Assembly (NCBI GenBank): GCA_014529385.2
Contig: CM043944.1
Location: 68,990,895-69,054,894, forward strand
Source: Adiantum capillus-veneris
Taxonomy: Eukaryota; Streptophyta; Polypodiopsida; Polypodiales; Pteridaceae
Reading direction: 5' to 3'
Length of the DNA: 64,000 nt
The notes beneath the pieces were generated by a model. That model did no database searches, was not told the DNA's origin, and saw nothing but the letters and a program-made list of their open reading frames with translations. Numbering within the stretch: position 1 is the first letter of the stretch; each line of letters begins with the position of its first letter. The translations under genes and the position numbers were made by a program. Shown here in pieces: positions 1-10,499 of this stretch.

Positions 1-2250
1 CCCTACTTGCAAAATCTTCCTGTTTGTAATATCATGAGAAAAATGACCCCCACAGACATCATCATGGCATGAAAAGAGGATTCTCTCTATTTCTTGAACA
101 GAGGGCACCCTTCTTAGCACCAAATCTTTCCCTTTATGATACAGATCATCTCCTATGAGTTGGTAAGGAGTTGCCTTTTTTACCAATCTATGCCTTTGCA
201 CTTTATCCAAGTGTTTAGGGCACTCACCAGTTTGGAGGAAAAATATGATGTCCTTCAATTCCTCTTGGCCTTGGTACTTTGGTTCGTAGAGCTTCACACC
301 TCCCACCATGATCTGAAGTTTCTCATTGGCGAGATAATCTGCTTCCTTGTTGAGGGTTCTCACAACATGCTGTACCTGTGTAGCTTCAAAGTTCTTTATC
401 AAAGCCTTCACCTGTCTAAGCCACCCCACTAGAGTAGGGTTCTTGCACTTCCATATCCCTTGGATTTGCCTAATAACTAGTAAGGAATCACCTCTTATTA
501 TAAGTCTTTCGATGCCAACTTTTCTGCATTCTTCAAGCCCCAACTTTAAGGTGACATACTCAGCCTCATTATTAGAATGAACATTTTCCAAGGTGATACC
601 TTTCTTAACAAGAACTTCCCTTTGTGGACTTAGAATAAGAACCCCCCCGGCTGCCAGATCGTGTTGTCGTCGGTAAGCTCCATCAAAGCACAAAATGTGT
701 GCATTGTCCATCTCCTCCTCATTATTTTGTGGTGTAGCTTTGTCTCCTGCCTTTGGTGACTCTTTCCTTTCTCTCACTTTGTATGTGAGAATGTCTGCAA
801 GACCTGCCCTTGTGCTATCTTCCACAAGAAAAGTGTATTTGAACTCTTGAAGTTCTAGAACCCACTTGGCTATCCTAGATGAGAGGCTCATGTGTTGCAC
901 AACATATGGTAAATTGTTTTCCATGGTGAGAATGACAAATGGTGTAGGTAAGAGATATGATCGGAACTTTCTTACCGCAAACATAATTGTGAATACCACC
1001 TTCTCCATATCAGTGTAGCCCTTCTCTACAGCAGTCATGACTTTGCTTGCAAAGTATACTGGCCTCATGTAGCATGTTTTTAGGTCTTTTTGCATGAGAA
1101 CTACACCGATGGCCTCCATTCCTACACTTGGCGTGATGTAATATGTATCCTTTGGATTTGGTGGCATTATTGTTGGAAGAGAGTTGAGAATACCCTTTAC
1201 TTCAGTAAAGCATAATTCGTGTTCCTCTCTCCATTCAAATGTGGGTTTGTTTGCTAGCTTGTGCAAAGGTGCAATAGCTTCCGCTAGAAGGTGAATGAAA
1301 CGAGACATGTACCTTACTTTGTGGTTGAAATTCATGAGCTCCTTGGTTGTCGTTGGTGGTTGTAGTGACAAGAGAGCATTTACTTTTGATGGATCCACTT
1401 GAATTCCTTGCAAAGAAACCACATGACCTAGCAATACCACTTGTGACTCTGCAATGTGACACTTCTCAGGGTTAAGCTGTCCCCCAAATTGATGAAGCCT
1501 CCTAAGCCCCTCCTCAACTTTTTGGCAATGAAGTCTTTGGCTACTATAGATACAGAAGTCATCCATAAAAACCCTAATTGACTTTCCAAAGAAGGGCTGA
1601 AAGACAAGAGTTGTAAACCTTATAAAGGTACTAGGAGCATTTGTGAGCCCAAATGGCATCACTCTATAGGCAAAGCAACCCCAAGGTGTGATGAAAGTGG
1701 TTTTTAATTGATCTTCTTCTACTATTCTGATTTGAAAATACCCTGAATACCCATCACACACTGTGTAACATTCATAGCCGGCTACTTCGTTTAAGATTTC
1801 ATCTTGGAAAGGAAGAGGAAAATGATCCCTCTTTGTTGCAGCATTGAGCGGTTTGTAGTCAACACAGACCCTCCATTTTCCGTTCTTTTTAGGGGTTACT
1901 ACAATTGGGGACACCCACTCAGAGTTAGACACAGGGTAAATGAAACCAGCTTTGAGGAGTCGGTTAACCTCTGTCAAAAGTGCCTCTTGTTGTATTTTTC
2001 CTAGGCGCCTTAGCTTTTGAGCCACAGGTTTAGTACCTGGTTTTAATTCTATGCCATGCTCTATAACATCCACACCTCTAATTTGTGAGTAATCAGTGAT
2101 AAACAAATTGGGATACCTCTTGAGCATATCGATGTAGGACCGCTTCTCCTCAGGGGTAAGATCTTTTGCAAGCATCCTCTCAAAGTCTTCAAAGTGCTTG
2201 TGGTCACCTTTGTCATCCTTTGTTTGCTCCTTTGTTGGGTCAACCTCTAT
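1..2250 (-). CDS. Element D pol: RT, degenerate RNase H, second RNase H, start of integrase (partial)
   Basis: I translated all 750 codons from 2250 to 1 by hand and found no stop. RT shows TPKKNGKWRVCVDYK near residues 115-130, MPFGLTNAPSTF near 198-210 and the catalytic FMDD at 228-231 (plus bases 1558-1569). The first RNase H, about residues 370-490, lacks the usual acidic residues: TPS stands where DAS is expected and TMENN where TDH is expected. The second, about 520-650, has FDGA (D523), NNEAEY (E564), RGDS (D588) and NKEADYLAN (D638), a full catalytic set. The frame ends in the integrase zinc finger (C-H-D-D then GGHF). The N-terminal 80 residues link protease to RT. The frame continues upstream through a TAA at 2251-2253 and a TGA at 2464-2466 into gag-protease. 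It would act in reverse transcription in cytoplasmic particles. It is cut by the window edge. Confidence 0.9.
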   Translation of the reverse strand, partial: MEVDPTKEQTKDDKGDHKHFEDFERMLAKDLTPEEKRSYIDMLKRYPNLFITDYSQIRGVDVIEHGIELKPGTKPVAQKLRRLGKIQQEALLTEVNRLLKAGFIYPVSNSEWVSPIVVTPKKNGKWRVCVDYKPLNAATKRDHFPLPFQDEILNEVAGYECYTVCDGYSGYFQIRIVEEDQLKTTFITPWGCFAYRVMPFGLTNAPSTFIRFTTLVFQPFFGKSIRVFMDDFCIYSSQRLHCQKVEEGLRRLHQFGGQLNPEKCHIAESQVVLLGHVVSLQGIQVDPSKVNALLSLQPPTTTKELMNFNHKVRYMSRFIHLLAEAIAPLHKLANKPTFEWREEHELCFTEVKGILNSLPTIMPPNPKDTYYITPSVGMEAIGVVLMQKDLKTCYMRPVYFASKVMTAVEKGYTDMEKVVFTIMFAVRKFRSYLLPTPFVILTMENNLPYVVQHMSLSSRIAKWVLELQEFKYTFLVEDSTRAGLADILTYKVRERKESPKAGDKATPQNNEEEMDNAHILCFDGAYRRQHDLAAGGVLILSPQREVLVKKGITLENVHSNNEAEYVTLKLGLEECRKVGIERLIIRGDSLLVIRQIQGIWKCKNPTLVGWLRQVKALIKNFEATQVQHVVRTLNKEADYLANEKLQIMVGGVKLYEPKYQGQEELKDIIFFLQTGECPKHLDKVQRHRLVKKATPYQLIGDDLYHKGKDLVLRRVPSVQEIERILFSCHDDVCGGHFSHDITNRKILQVG

Positions 2251-2463
2251 TTATGGAGTTTTTGATGTGTTGAAGATGATTCCCATTACCTCCAAAGATG
2301 ATTCTTCTTCGCTATTGGATGTAGTGGTTGAACTTTCCTCGTCGCTTGAGCCAAAACTCTCGTCACTTTCTTCATCAGCCGTGGTCTCATAGTTGATGTA
2401 GAGCTGCTTTCCTTCATGCCAATCGTATACTACATGTTGCCCCTTTTTGAGAATCAATTGTCC

Positions 2464-4152
2464 TCATCCCCATTTTTGATCTGCATTCACAGCAATGAGC
2501 CAAGGCCTCCCTAGGATGATGGGATAGCCCTCCCCCTTGGCTGGCATAACATACATGTCCACACGTGCATCTATATTACATACAAAAACTTTTACATTCT
2601 CGATGATCCCTAGGCACTTCACACTTGCATTGCTGGCCAGCCTAGCTTGACAATTAGAGGATTTAGTGATTTCAAGCCCTAGTCTATTCATGGCTCTTTC
2701 CGTGATCACACACATTTGTGCTCTACCATCAACATATACATTGGATACCTTCCTACCCCTTACATAAGCATCTACAATAGGTTCCACATCTTGTTGTGGC
2801 TTTGAAGTCAATGCCTTTACTGTCACCTTTTCTTTCTTTCTTGGGAGTCTTGTGCTTACAAGTTTGGACCGGTGCTTTCTCACCTTGGGTGATAGATGTA
2901 GGAGTTGAGGCCAAGAAATATTGGGCTTTTGAGTTTGCAAATCTTCTAAGATGTTGTAGGGTTTCATATTCTTTCCTAATGGAAAATCATTGATGCCGAT
3001 CTCCCTTCGCCTTGACCTCTGCTTCTTGCCTCCTTCCTCCTTCTTTGACTTTTTCTTCCTCTCCTTCCTTGCAGGTTCTGACTCTTCATTCCTTGTGTCT
3101 TCATCCTTGTTGTGTGCTCTTGTGCGCTTTTCTGCTGGCATAACATCAAAATGTATAGGGATCACCTCTATCTCCTCTTCTAGAGTTATGACGTTTATTC
3201 CTCTCTCTTCCTCCATTGGTGGGACAGGAGGGATGTTTGCTACTGGAGGTGGTGGTGGTCGACGAAGAATTTGCGGGGCTTGAGCATGCTCTTGCTGCAC
3301 CATGAGCGGAGGGGGTCTAGGAGGGTATATGTCCCCTGGAAGTCTTCGAGGGTGAGGGCAATTATACATGCCATGACCAACTTCGTTGCAATTCCAGCAT
3401 CTCAACTCTTGTGCTTGCCGTCGTTGATTGCGATTCCCTTCTCTTGGTTGTCGTTGTTGGGGTAGTCCCTGCACTAGATTCAAGGTGAGGCTCTCTAGTT
3501 GTTGAGTTAATCTTTGCAAGATCTCTTGTTGTGATCCTTCCCCTATTTGTGAAGTTTGGGCAAGAGAGCCCCTAACTTGTGCTCCCATACTTGGTGAAGA
3601 ATCCCTCTCAATGACTTCATTTAGGTCCCTTGTTCTATGTGCTTGAAAATTTAACTTCTTGAATTTGACCATGGCCACCTCACGTGCTTCCTCAAATGTT
3701 GATGGGAATTTTAACTCTACCTTGGTCTTCAAAATTGGATACAAGCTGGCCATGAACCTATTTTTCTTTAGAAAGTTTGGTGCACCACCTTGGTTTTGTA
3801 AGGTAGCCTCCCATCTATCCCATAGGTTAAGGAAAACGGCCTCATAAGATGGGTAGTCTTCAAGGAATACCTGTTTATGTTGAAGTAGACAATTCCAAAG
3901 ACCCTCTGGAGTATCTCCTTGCCCAAATTTGGCAAGAAAAATTGCACGTAGCCTCTCCCAATTGGTTTTGTTTTGGGGTTGCAAGGCCTCGTACCATGCC
4001 TTAGCCTCCCCTTTGAGAACGAGTGGAAAAGCACGCAGCTTTACCTCTTCTTGATCTCTCCCAGAGATGAGGTGTGCCATCTCCAAATTATCCAGAAATT
4101 CTTGTGCATCCTCACCATTTTTAGAATGAAAGGTAGGAAAAGTGCTTGACAT
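2464..4152 (-). CDS. Element D gag-protease
   Basis: The start chosen is the ATG at 4152. The frame is open to 4209, where it begins at a GTG overlapping the end of the upstream small ORF. The N-terminal 110 residues look like a Retrotrans_gag capsid domain (FPLVLKGEAKAWYEAL, then W..LR..FL.KFG). A CCHC zinc knuckle, CWNCNEVGHGMYNC, lies at about 3358-3400, flanked by Gln/Arg- and Pro-rich stretches and a Lys/Arg/Glu-rich linker. The C-terminal third is a retropepsin-like domain ending in the IILGRPW motif. Its active-site signature reads V-D-G-R-A (about 2725-2739), where families normally have D-S/T/G-G-A. The codon AGA instead of GGA is a single G-to-A change that probably disables it. The frame then meets an in-frame TGA and continues as pol. 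Confidence 0.88.
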   Translation of the reverse strand: MSSTFPTFHSKNGEDAQEFLDNLEMAHLISGRDQEEVKLRAFPLVLKGEAKAWYEALQPQNKTNWERLRAIFLAKFGQGDTPEGLWNCLLQHKQVFLEDYPSYEAVFLNLWDRWEATLQNQGGAPNFLKKNRFMASLYPILKTKVELKFPSTFEEAREVAMVKFKKLNFQAHRTRDLNEVIERDSSPSMGAQVRGSLAQTSQIGEGSQQEILQRLTQQLESLTLNLVQGLPQQRQPREGNRNQRRQAQELRCWNCNEVGHGMYNCPHPRRLPGDIYPPRPPPLMVQQEHAQAPQILRRPPPPPVANIPPVPPMEEERGINVITLEEEIEVIPIHFDVMPAEKRTRAHNKDEDTRNEESEPARKERKKKSKKEEGGKKQRSRRREIGINDFPLGKNMKPYNILEDLQTQKPNISWPQLLHLSPKVRKHRSKLVSTRLPRKKEKVTVKALTSKPQQDVEPIVDAYVRGRKVSNVYVDGRAQMCVITERAMNRLGLEITKSSNCQARLASNASVKCLGIIENVKVFVCNIDARVDMYVMPAKGEGYPIILGRPWLIAVNADQKWG

Positions 4153-4205
4153 TTTTACAATACAAGGAGGTTTGTGTACCACAAAGTTTTGACTACGATG
4201 AGTGA

Positions 4206-4418
4206 TCACATCAAAATGAAAATATATACATCAAGTGTTAGTTCATAATTTATCATAGGCAAAATAAAAGGGTTGATTGAGGCATTAATTTCATTAAGGC
4301 GAGTGGGTCCAAAAATTCTCCTAATGGTTGCTTGAAATCTAAATTTTGTAGCAATTATGATGTGCACAGATTGACGAGCTATGGGTGTAAAAGGAGAAGC
4401 AGCTCCAGGTTGGTTCAT
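4206..4418 (-). CDS. Element D leader small ORF 2 (70 aa), conserved in B-family LTRs
   Basis: A 70-codon ORF immediately upstream of gag. Its stop (…ATGTGA) overlaps the first codons of the open gag frame. No known domain is recognised. It aligns end to end with the second small ORF of the B-family LTRs (27784-27996, 29634-29846, 34155-34367): LFG/IFG..RLN.IN.SINPFILPMI.Y...LDV.IF.L. Over 45 aligned codons I count 29 identical residues, of which about 15 use different synonymous codons. That argues strongly for a translated, selected protein. It is also similar to small ORF 1 just upstream, so the pair looks like an old tandem duplication. Function unknown; a leader protein or a translational regulator of gag is speculation. 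Confidence 0.75.
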   Translation of the reverse strand: MNQPGAASPFTPIARQSVHIIIATKFRFQATIRRIFGPTRLNEINASINPFILPMINYELTLDVYIFILM

Positions 4419-4501
4419 GTGACAATGTGTTCTCCTTTTTCTTTCTCTTGAAGAAAGTTTCCTTTGAGTGGATCGCTATCTAAGCGCCTCTTGTCCCTGC
4501 C

Positions 4502-4712
4502 TCAAAACAAAATAAAAACATGGACATCAAATGAAACATCATAATTAATGAAGGGAAGAATGATGGGATTTGGAGATGCCAAGATTTCACCAAGTCTTTC
4601 TGCTCCAAACATAAAAACAATGCGTTGTTGGTAAAAAAATTTGCGATCTACAAATGTTAATTCTGATGCGTTGTGAAAAATGAAAAGCATATGGTGCAAC
4701 TCTATTGTTCAT
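4502..4712 (-). pseudogene. Element D leader small ORF 1, one frameshift in a T-run
   Basis: Starts with ATG-AAC-AAT at 4712 (M-N-N, as in the B-family copies) and ends with TGA at 4504-4502. The N-terminal part (RIRIN) and the C-terminal part (QQRIVFMFGAERL…PIILPFINYD) lie in different frames, separated by a run of seven T. One base too many there explains the break. The C-terminal 42 codons share 29 residues with B-family small ORF 1, and about 18 of those 29 use different synonymous codons. It sits some 30 nt downstream of the candidate PBS and 84 nt upstream of small ORF 2. In the B family the equivalent ORFs overlap by 4 nt and lie in the LTR instead. Function unknown. Confidence 0.7.
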
Positions 4713-4740
4713 GAGGAGAATAGAAGGCAATTAGGAAAGT

Positions 4741-4758
4741 TCCTCAGTGGGGGCACCA
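4741..4758 (-). promoter_or_regulatory. Candidate primer-binding site of element D
   Basis: On the minus strand TGGTGCCCCCACTGAGG follows a putative LTR end (…CTCTCA at 4765) after 6 nt. The same 6-nt spacing separates LTR end and PBS in the B family. The sequence somewhat resembles Lys-tRNA-type plant PBSs, but I did not match it to a specific tRNA. Confidence 0.5.
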
Positions 4759-4764
4759 CTTTTA

Positions 4765-6300
4765 TGAGAGCGGATTTTTTGAGATGGGGCTCAACTCAAG
4801 GCTCCCACCAGACAACCACTCTGTGAGACCCTACACACGCATATTTCTTAGGGGCACCACCCTCTTTTATGGAGAAATAAGGAAACCAAAATAAACCATA
4901 TACAATACACACACACACACACACACTCACACCTTCCTTATGTGCTTCAACACAAAATTCCCTTCAACCATTCAACACACACTCCTTAAGCAATCCCTTT
5001 GAACACTGCACAAACTCACATGCAAAGATTGACCTTCACCATATTAGTGCTCATATACTTCTAAGAAAAGCAAGCACAAAACCTCAAAACTCAAAACACC
5101 ATAATGCACAAATACTTGACAACTCCTTTCCTTTCCCAAAAGAAGAGACTACTTACACACATAAGGCGGCATGCATAGAGAGCTCTTCTCCATCTATGCA
5201 GCCCCAAGACTTACTTACACACAACATAAGGAGAGAAGCCAAGCAAATAGACACCATGGTGCACAAAAAACTTTCTCAACAAACAAGCAACCCAATGAGC
5301 ACAAAATATGAGAAGCTACCAAGATATGCTTACCAATTTTACATGCGTTTAGAGCAAAAGTGTGACGACGACACCCCAATTGCAACAATTTGTTGATCAA
5401 ACCATGAGATAGATCATTGAACTTGATATCCTTGCTCTCATATAGAATCTACAATCCTTATTTAGGGATGAGTATGGTAAGAGAAATGTTTGCAAGAGAA
5501 TGGTAGCAATAGCACATTGATGCTCTCTCTATGGTGCCGCTTATGATAGCGAGCTTAGGAAATGGATAGGGATACAAGAGGAGAGAGAGATTAGGGCTTC
5601 CCTAACCTTAGAGGAGCTTATTTGCAGAAATGGAGTAGGTGTGTGTATTTTTGTGCTTGCCAAAGGTCCTTTTTATAGCTGTACAAGACCTAGGGTTAGG
5701 TTAAACTTGACTAGGGTAGGTAATTAACCATAGTTAGGTTCCCTTTTGACCATTCCTTCAATTATGAAAATAAGGGACTTATTTTTTCATTAAAAATAGC
5801 CTTTTAGGTCGTGGAGACTCCATAAGGGTTGATAATGTATGTGGGCCCCACCAGGATGTCCCTCCAGTGGCTCCTGCAGAGTGTCCCCACCCTGTTTGTT
5901 GTGTCTCTGGAAGCATCTTGAGCCGATCCCTCCACATGCAAGTGGTTTTTAACTCCCCATTGGTATTTTAGAATGTTGAAGAAGTCAAGAAAACTTTTCA
6001 CCTTTGTGGTTTACCTGATTGTAACTTTGACCTGCAGTAATAGTGTCCGCAGCACCTTGTTTTCACCATAACTTTCAGCCTGTAACTCAGAATTGGGTGC
6101 TGTAAAAGGCAAAGTTGACCTTCTCAAAGTGTTTAAGATGATTTTGGAGTGTTCCTCAAGTATACCCACGAGCTAAGGCGTTCAAGATGCATCCAAAACA
6201 CCTTTTGAACAAAGTCTCCTTGTAGGGGGCCCTTTAGCATGCATCCAAGGTGTAGCATGTTTTTTCAAAAGAGAATCCACCTTAAACAAATGAGGTAGGC
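4765..6300 (-). repeat. Element D 5' LTR (outer edge uncertain)
   Basis: Non-coding stretch upstream of the PBS. It includes a TATA box (AGCTATAAAAAGGACC, rc of 5665-5680), like the CCTATAAAAGGGGACC box of the B-family LTRs. The stretch between TATA and PBS holds a (CA)n run at 4906-4926. The start of the LTR cannot be fixed without the 3' copy. From ~5770 to 6780 I see no coding signal. Confidence 0.5.
5665..5680 (-). promoter_or_regulatory. TATA box of element D LTR
   Basis: Minus-strand AGCTATAAAAAGGACC, placed as expected for the LTR promoter about 900 nt upstream of the PBS. The core TATAAA(A)AGG and the following GACC match the promoter of the B-family LTRs. Confidence 0.55.
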
Positions 6301-6779
6301 TCCAATAAAGTTTGATTTATTGGGGATATACATTACATTTAAGATTTGTTGACCAACACAAGTAAATGATCCAAGACTTGGGTCACATAGTGGTGGGGAA
6401 GGGAAGGCCTACAAGGTTAACCCTACCCTTGAGAGAAGATGGGTAAGATAAGTGCCCATAAATTATTTATTTACAAATTATGGGATGTAGATAGCTATTT
6501 AAATTAGTAAAGGTAATTATTTAAAAGAATATATAGTAAAAAACTAGGAGAGTAGAATTAAGTTTACTATTTACATTTAGCATGAAGAGAGAAATATGAT
6601 GTAAATGCATAAAGATCTAAGAAGGGTAAGGTGTTTGTATGGAAAAAGGCTATTACGGAAAGAGAGAATGAACACTAGGTTAAAACTTTGATAAAAAATA
6701 TATACATTTGAGTAGAAATGTAGTGCAAATGCAAGGTTACCATTTAACGCTACTCACCATATAAAGGGTATATCCCTCC

Positions 6780-7630
6780 TCTCTCTCTTGGTGATTCAGG
6801 ACAATTAGGGGTGTAGTGACCCTCTTCATCACAATTGTAGAATCTACCTTGTAGCCTTCATCCCCTACCTCTCCCAGTTGGACGCTCTTCTCTTTGTTTC
6901 TTATTCATTATGTCAATTCTTAATTCTTGCAACTGATCGGCAAGATCATGCAAAACCCGGGTCGTAACGGGATCTTAAAACACTCTCTCCACTCTATCAT
7001 CCATTGCCATAGTGACCATTGGTTGCACCACAATTGGCTCAGCGTGTGTCATGCCTTGCTCCCACCTTCTCTTGGTCTTCTTGCTCTTGGCCTTGGCTAT
7101 TTCCACAGCTCTTTCAAATGTAGCAGGCTCCTCATCATCGAACTTCTTACACTTGGATGGAGACAATCCATAAACTAACGCACTTTAAAAAAATCCCCTC
7201 GAGGTACTTGGGATGCCGCCTCCAATTGCACCCATATTCCTTTGAAGTGTTCCAAAAACTCTCTAAAATTAGCATGAATATCTTGCTACAAACCTCTCAA
7301 TTTTGTTGTCCCTTCTATTGCGGTTAGTTTCTTTCCAAACCTTTCAAAAATTGTCAGCTTCACCTGCTCCCATGTTTGTTTTTTGTCTTCCTCTAAACCT
7401 TCAAACCACTCCCGAGCTTCTCCTTTGAGTGCAAGAGGAAATACATGAAGCTTCTCTTTGTCATTCACAATGTGCATACCAAGCGTACACCACTCAAAGT
7501 CCGCAATCCAGTCCTTCACATCCTCCTTCCCTGTGAACATTGGCCGACTATATGTCATCCTTTTGAAAGTGGTTCTCCCTTGCATGAGTAATTCTATGAA
7601 AGTTGAAGTCTTGCACCTCAACCAAAACAC
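6780..7630 (-). pseudogene. Element E (Ty3/gypsy) gag relic
   Basis: A Retrotrans_gag capsid domain is clear from about 7600 to 7290 (FPLALKGEAREWFEGL, W..VK..IF.RFG). It continues through in-frame stops and at least one frameshift (an A-run near 7185) into a linker rich in basic residues. A damaged zinc knuckle follows at about 6795-6840, reading FYNCDEEGHYTPNC, with Phe in place of the first Cys. It differs clearly from the gags of elements D and B. No pol follows. The neighbouring LTR of D may have been inserted into E, removing the rest from view. Confident as a gag relic. Confidence 0.8.
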
Positions 7631-7689
7631 CGCTTTTCTTCAAAGAAGCTCAAACTTCACAGCAAAACCACTTCACCTGGGTGCATAGC

Positions 7690-9290
7690 CAATAAATTTT
7701 CGCTCCCAAGTGGGATCCCCAAAGGATGATGGAGCAAAAGATGTCATTCAATCGATCGGTCTAGTCATGGGAGACTGTGTCTAAAGGAAGGATTTTTCAA
7801 CATCTAAGTGCCCCCTAGCGGAATGGACGTTGATCGAGCAAAAGACGTCGTGAGAACACTCACACACCCACACAACTCAACACCACACAAGGAATTTAAT
7901 TTAATTCCAACCCACACACACCACCACTCAAGATCTCAATAAAAATACTACCCACAAGCTCAATTCAAACTCCAAACACCTCGACCTACAAGCCCTTGCC
8001 TGCGCGCAGACACTACAAGGTGAGTCAAGTCAATCAACACTTGAAATCAAACTTGATGGTGACCAAAATATACAAGAAAAACCATCAAAAACTAAAAAAA
8101 TCCATCCACAAAAGGCCTCTCACAAACCATTGCAAATCCTTCACCAAACTCCACTCTGTTGGACTCTTTGGAGTAGCGCCAACCCTAATGGCACTGATAC
8201 TTGGTCACATAGTCTTGCAGAAAGCCGCACCTTCTTCCCTCAATTTCTTGCACACACACATCCATGGAAAAATCAAAAATTAGATTGACTCTCCCAAGTA
8301 AAAAATTGAAGAGAGAAAGCTCTCATCCACTCCTTCACACACTCGAAAATAGAACGCGACGCAACGGGACTACACTGGACCACCTGTAGGAACCATGCTT
8401 CCTTCCCCACACAGAGAGATGAAAGTGCCAAGAATTGGCTTAAAAAAAACTCCCTCTTCTGGAAAACTCATGGTGCCGTGAGTGATGTAGAAAATTGAAG
8501 TCATTTCACACCATTTTTACCTTTTTTGACCTTTTTTGACCCAGTTTTGGCCAGTTTTGACCCTAGGCGGGCATTTTTCGTGGGAAAATCCCCAAACTGA
8601 CTCCAAAATTCACCAAATTCTTCACACTCAATCCTTGATACCCAAATAAATTTTCTACATCCCCACATTCCATTTGTGACCACTTCTAGAACGATGCACG
8701 CATCACCGCATATCAGGCATCGTAAATAGACAATTATTGCATGTCCCAAACTTTTCGAGCGGGATGAGAGTACCCACACTTGTCGCTTGCATTATTTACA
8801 TTCTAAAAAGTTCAAAAAAATTCTCTACAGCCAAAATAAGCCACCTGGAATCATATCCAAGGCCTCAATACCATATCGAGGCATGTACATGTGCTCGACT
8901 GCTGACACACAAACCTGACTATTCACAATGTGTACATGTTGCATCTTGTTTAGAACTTGAAATTTTCAAACCTACCAAATTCATGTATTTACATCTTTCT
9001 ATGCATATGACCATGCATATACGCACTACTTTGTACATACCAAAAATGGTTTATCAATGTTATGCACAAGTAAAGGTTCTAGTGGGTCTTGGAGAAGATC
9101 CAAAAACAAATGAGAATGTGAGAACCTATGTTTCTTCCCTTCCAGGGTTGAGGTAGAGTGATCAACGCATTTGTTCTTCCCTATGCTACCTTCACCAGTC
9201 CATTCCTCAAAATAGCCAAGTGTAACTAGAAGGATTTTTTGAAGTGTGTTAAAAGATGCTTATGGAGGGGAAACACTAAAGCCTCATCGC
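7690..9290. other. Non-coding stretch: possible leader/LTR of element E, no gene
   Basis: Upstream of the E gag on the minus strand. TTTGGGGATCCCACTTGGGAGC (rc of about 7706-7728) is PBS-like and resembles the D candidate site. A CA-rich stretch lies at 7855-7930, and a short repeat built on TTTTTTGACC/TTTTGGCC occurs at 8515-8565. I could not place LTR ends. The open frame at 8737-9156 shows no recognisable domain and I do not call it a gene. Confidence 0.35.
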
Positions 9291-9299
9291 CATGGAAAT

Positions 9300-10390
9300 G
9301 GGAAAAGTGGAAAGGTATCATGTGATCTTCAATCCAAGGTGGCCTCAAAATTCTCAACCACCTTGTTGTTCATGTTGAGGCCCTGTGTGCCAAGTTTGTG
9401 ATCTCAATTGCAAAACAAGACCAGTCTTGGGTTATCATGACCAAGGATATGATAGAAAAGGAAAAAATTTATTCTGAAGGTGTTCAATGAAAAGGGATCA
9501 AGGTACATGACAAACTATTAGCCAAAAGGTGGTATAGTCTAAGACTAGATGTCATTATGAAAGAGCTTGTACGAAAGTGCAATAGAGCAACAGGGTTACT
9601 AGAATGGGTTGAATTTACCAGATACTTTCTCCTGGTTATCTAAAGCTGTTGGTGCTACCATGAATCCTTATTGGAGAGAATATGCAAGAAGGATGAATAA
9701 TAAAAGACACTAGTGGATGATCCACTTCTAAGATGAATATAGCAAGTGTTGGAAACCATCAGACCAGGTGGCTACGTAGTTTCAACTTTATGGCATCGAG
9801 AAGCTTCTTGCCAACAGAGTTTTAGAAGGCCTGGACAATATTCTGATGTCGATATGTGAATCTTCTTTTTGAGTGAAAAGCTTGGAAATGGCCCAGCAGT
9901 AGCCAATTGTTTAAACATGATACCAAGGGCATCTATCAAGTGTTAATACACAATGTTGATTGGTTCTCCCCTTTGAACAAGCATGGAAGGAACAATGGAT
10001 GAAAGCTCGATGGATTGAGGTTACAAACAAGATTTGAAATCTTCAGTGGCCTCAACAACAGGTGTCAATATTCAGTCATGTGGTATTGGGTCCGATAGGT
10101 GTTTAGGATGCAGATTCGCAAGCAAAGACCTCGCCCACCTTTTCTTGGACTACTTCGCAATTAGAGGCCTGGTACAAAAGGTGTGCAAATGGATACAAAG
10201 AATGTGGAAGTTAGGGCATTTCAAGAAGGATATTCCCCTTCATGGGAAATAGTTTCAAAGTTCGACACTTCTAATTTGCACTCAAATTGTCAGATACTCT
10301 TTCTTCAAGATGTTTTGAAGGCCTTGAGCTTTTGTGTACTTGATAATGAGTTCTCTGTTTCTAGCTTCACAGAGATTGTTCAATAGGGTA
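9300..10390 (+). pseudogene. LINE (L1-type) relic, RT C-terminal and zinc-finger region
   Basis: A broken plus-strand coding trace. Near 9330-9470 one frame reads GGLKILNHL…EAL.AK…SW, like the 'GGLGI.N…ALLAKW' segment after the RT of plant LINEs. Near 10105-10200 a frame reads CLGCRFASKDLAHLFLDYF followed by K.IQRMW, resembling the zf-RVT finger (C..C…E..HLF..C…W). Many stops and frameshifts lie between. No promoter, endonuclease or poly(A) tail was identified. The call rests on two short motif matches in the right order. Confidence 0.5.
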
Positions 10391-10499
10391 AGGAGATTAT
10401 ATATGTAATGGGTTAAAAACATAACACGGAGGATTGGCTTGGGTGACCCTCGCCATTTGGTCAAGCCTTAATGTGTAGAGGAATGGGCTGTCGGTAATA

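Larger units (their letters stand above)
1..6300 (-). mobile_element. Ty3/gypsy element D with two RNase H domains, 5' part (runs off left edge)
   Basis: Reading the minus strand from high to low coordinates gives: LTR with TATA box, 6-nt spacer, candidate primer-binding site, two small ORFs, gag with zinc knuckle, protease, RT, RNase H, a second RNase H, and the HHCC finger of integrase, which reaches base 1. From 4209 to 1 everything is in one frame with only two stops (TGA 2466-2464, TAA 2253-2251). This implies a fairly young element. Two RNase H domains in this order match the dual-RNase H Ty3 lineages of plants (Tat-like); that placement rests on family knowledge. The rest of integrase and the 3' LTR lie outside the window. 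The outer LTR edge (about 6300) is a guess because there is no second LTR to compare. Confidence 0.85.

Noticed and set aside
2990-3283. Plus-strand ORFs over element D gag
   Set aside because: Shadows of the minus-strand gag-protease frame.
8737-9156. 139-codon plus-strand ORF
   Set aside because: No domain, no repeat partner in the window, composition like the surrounding AT-rich DNA.
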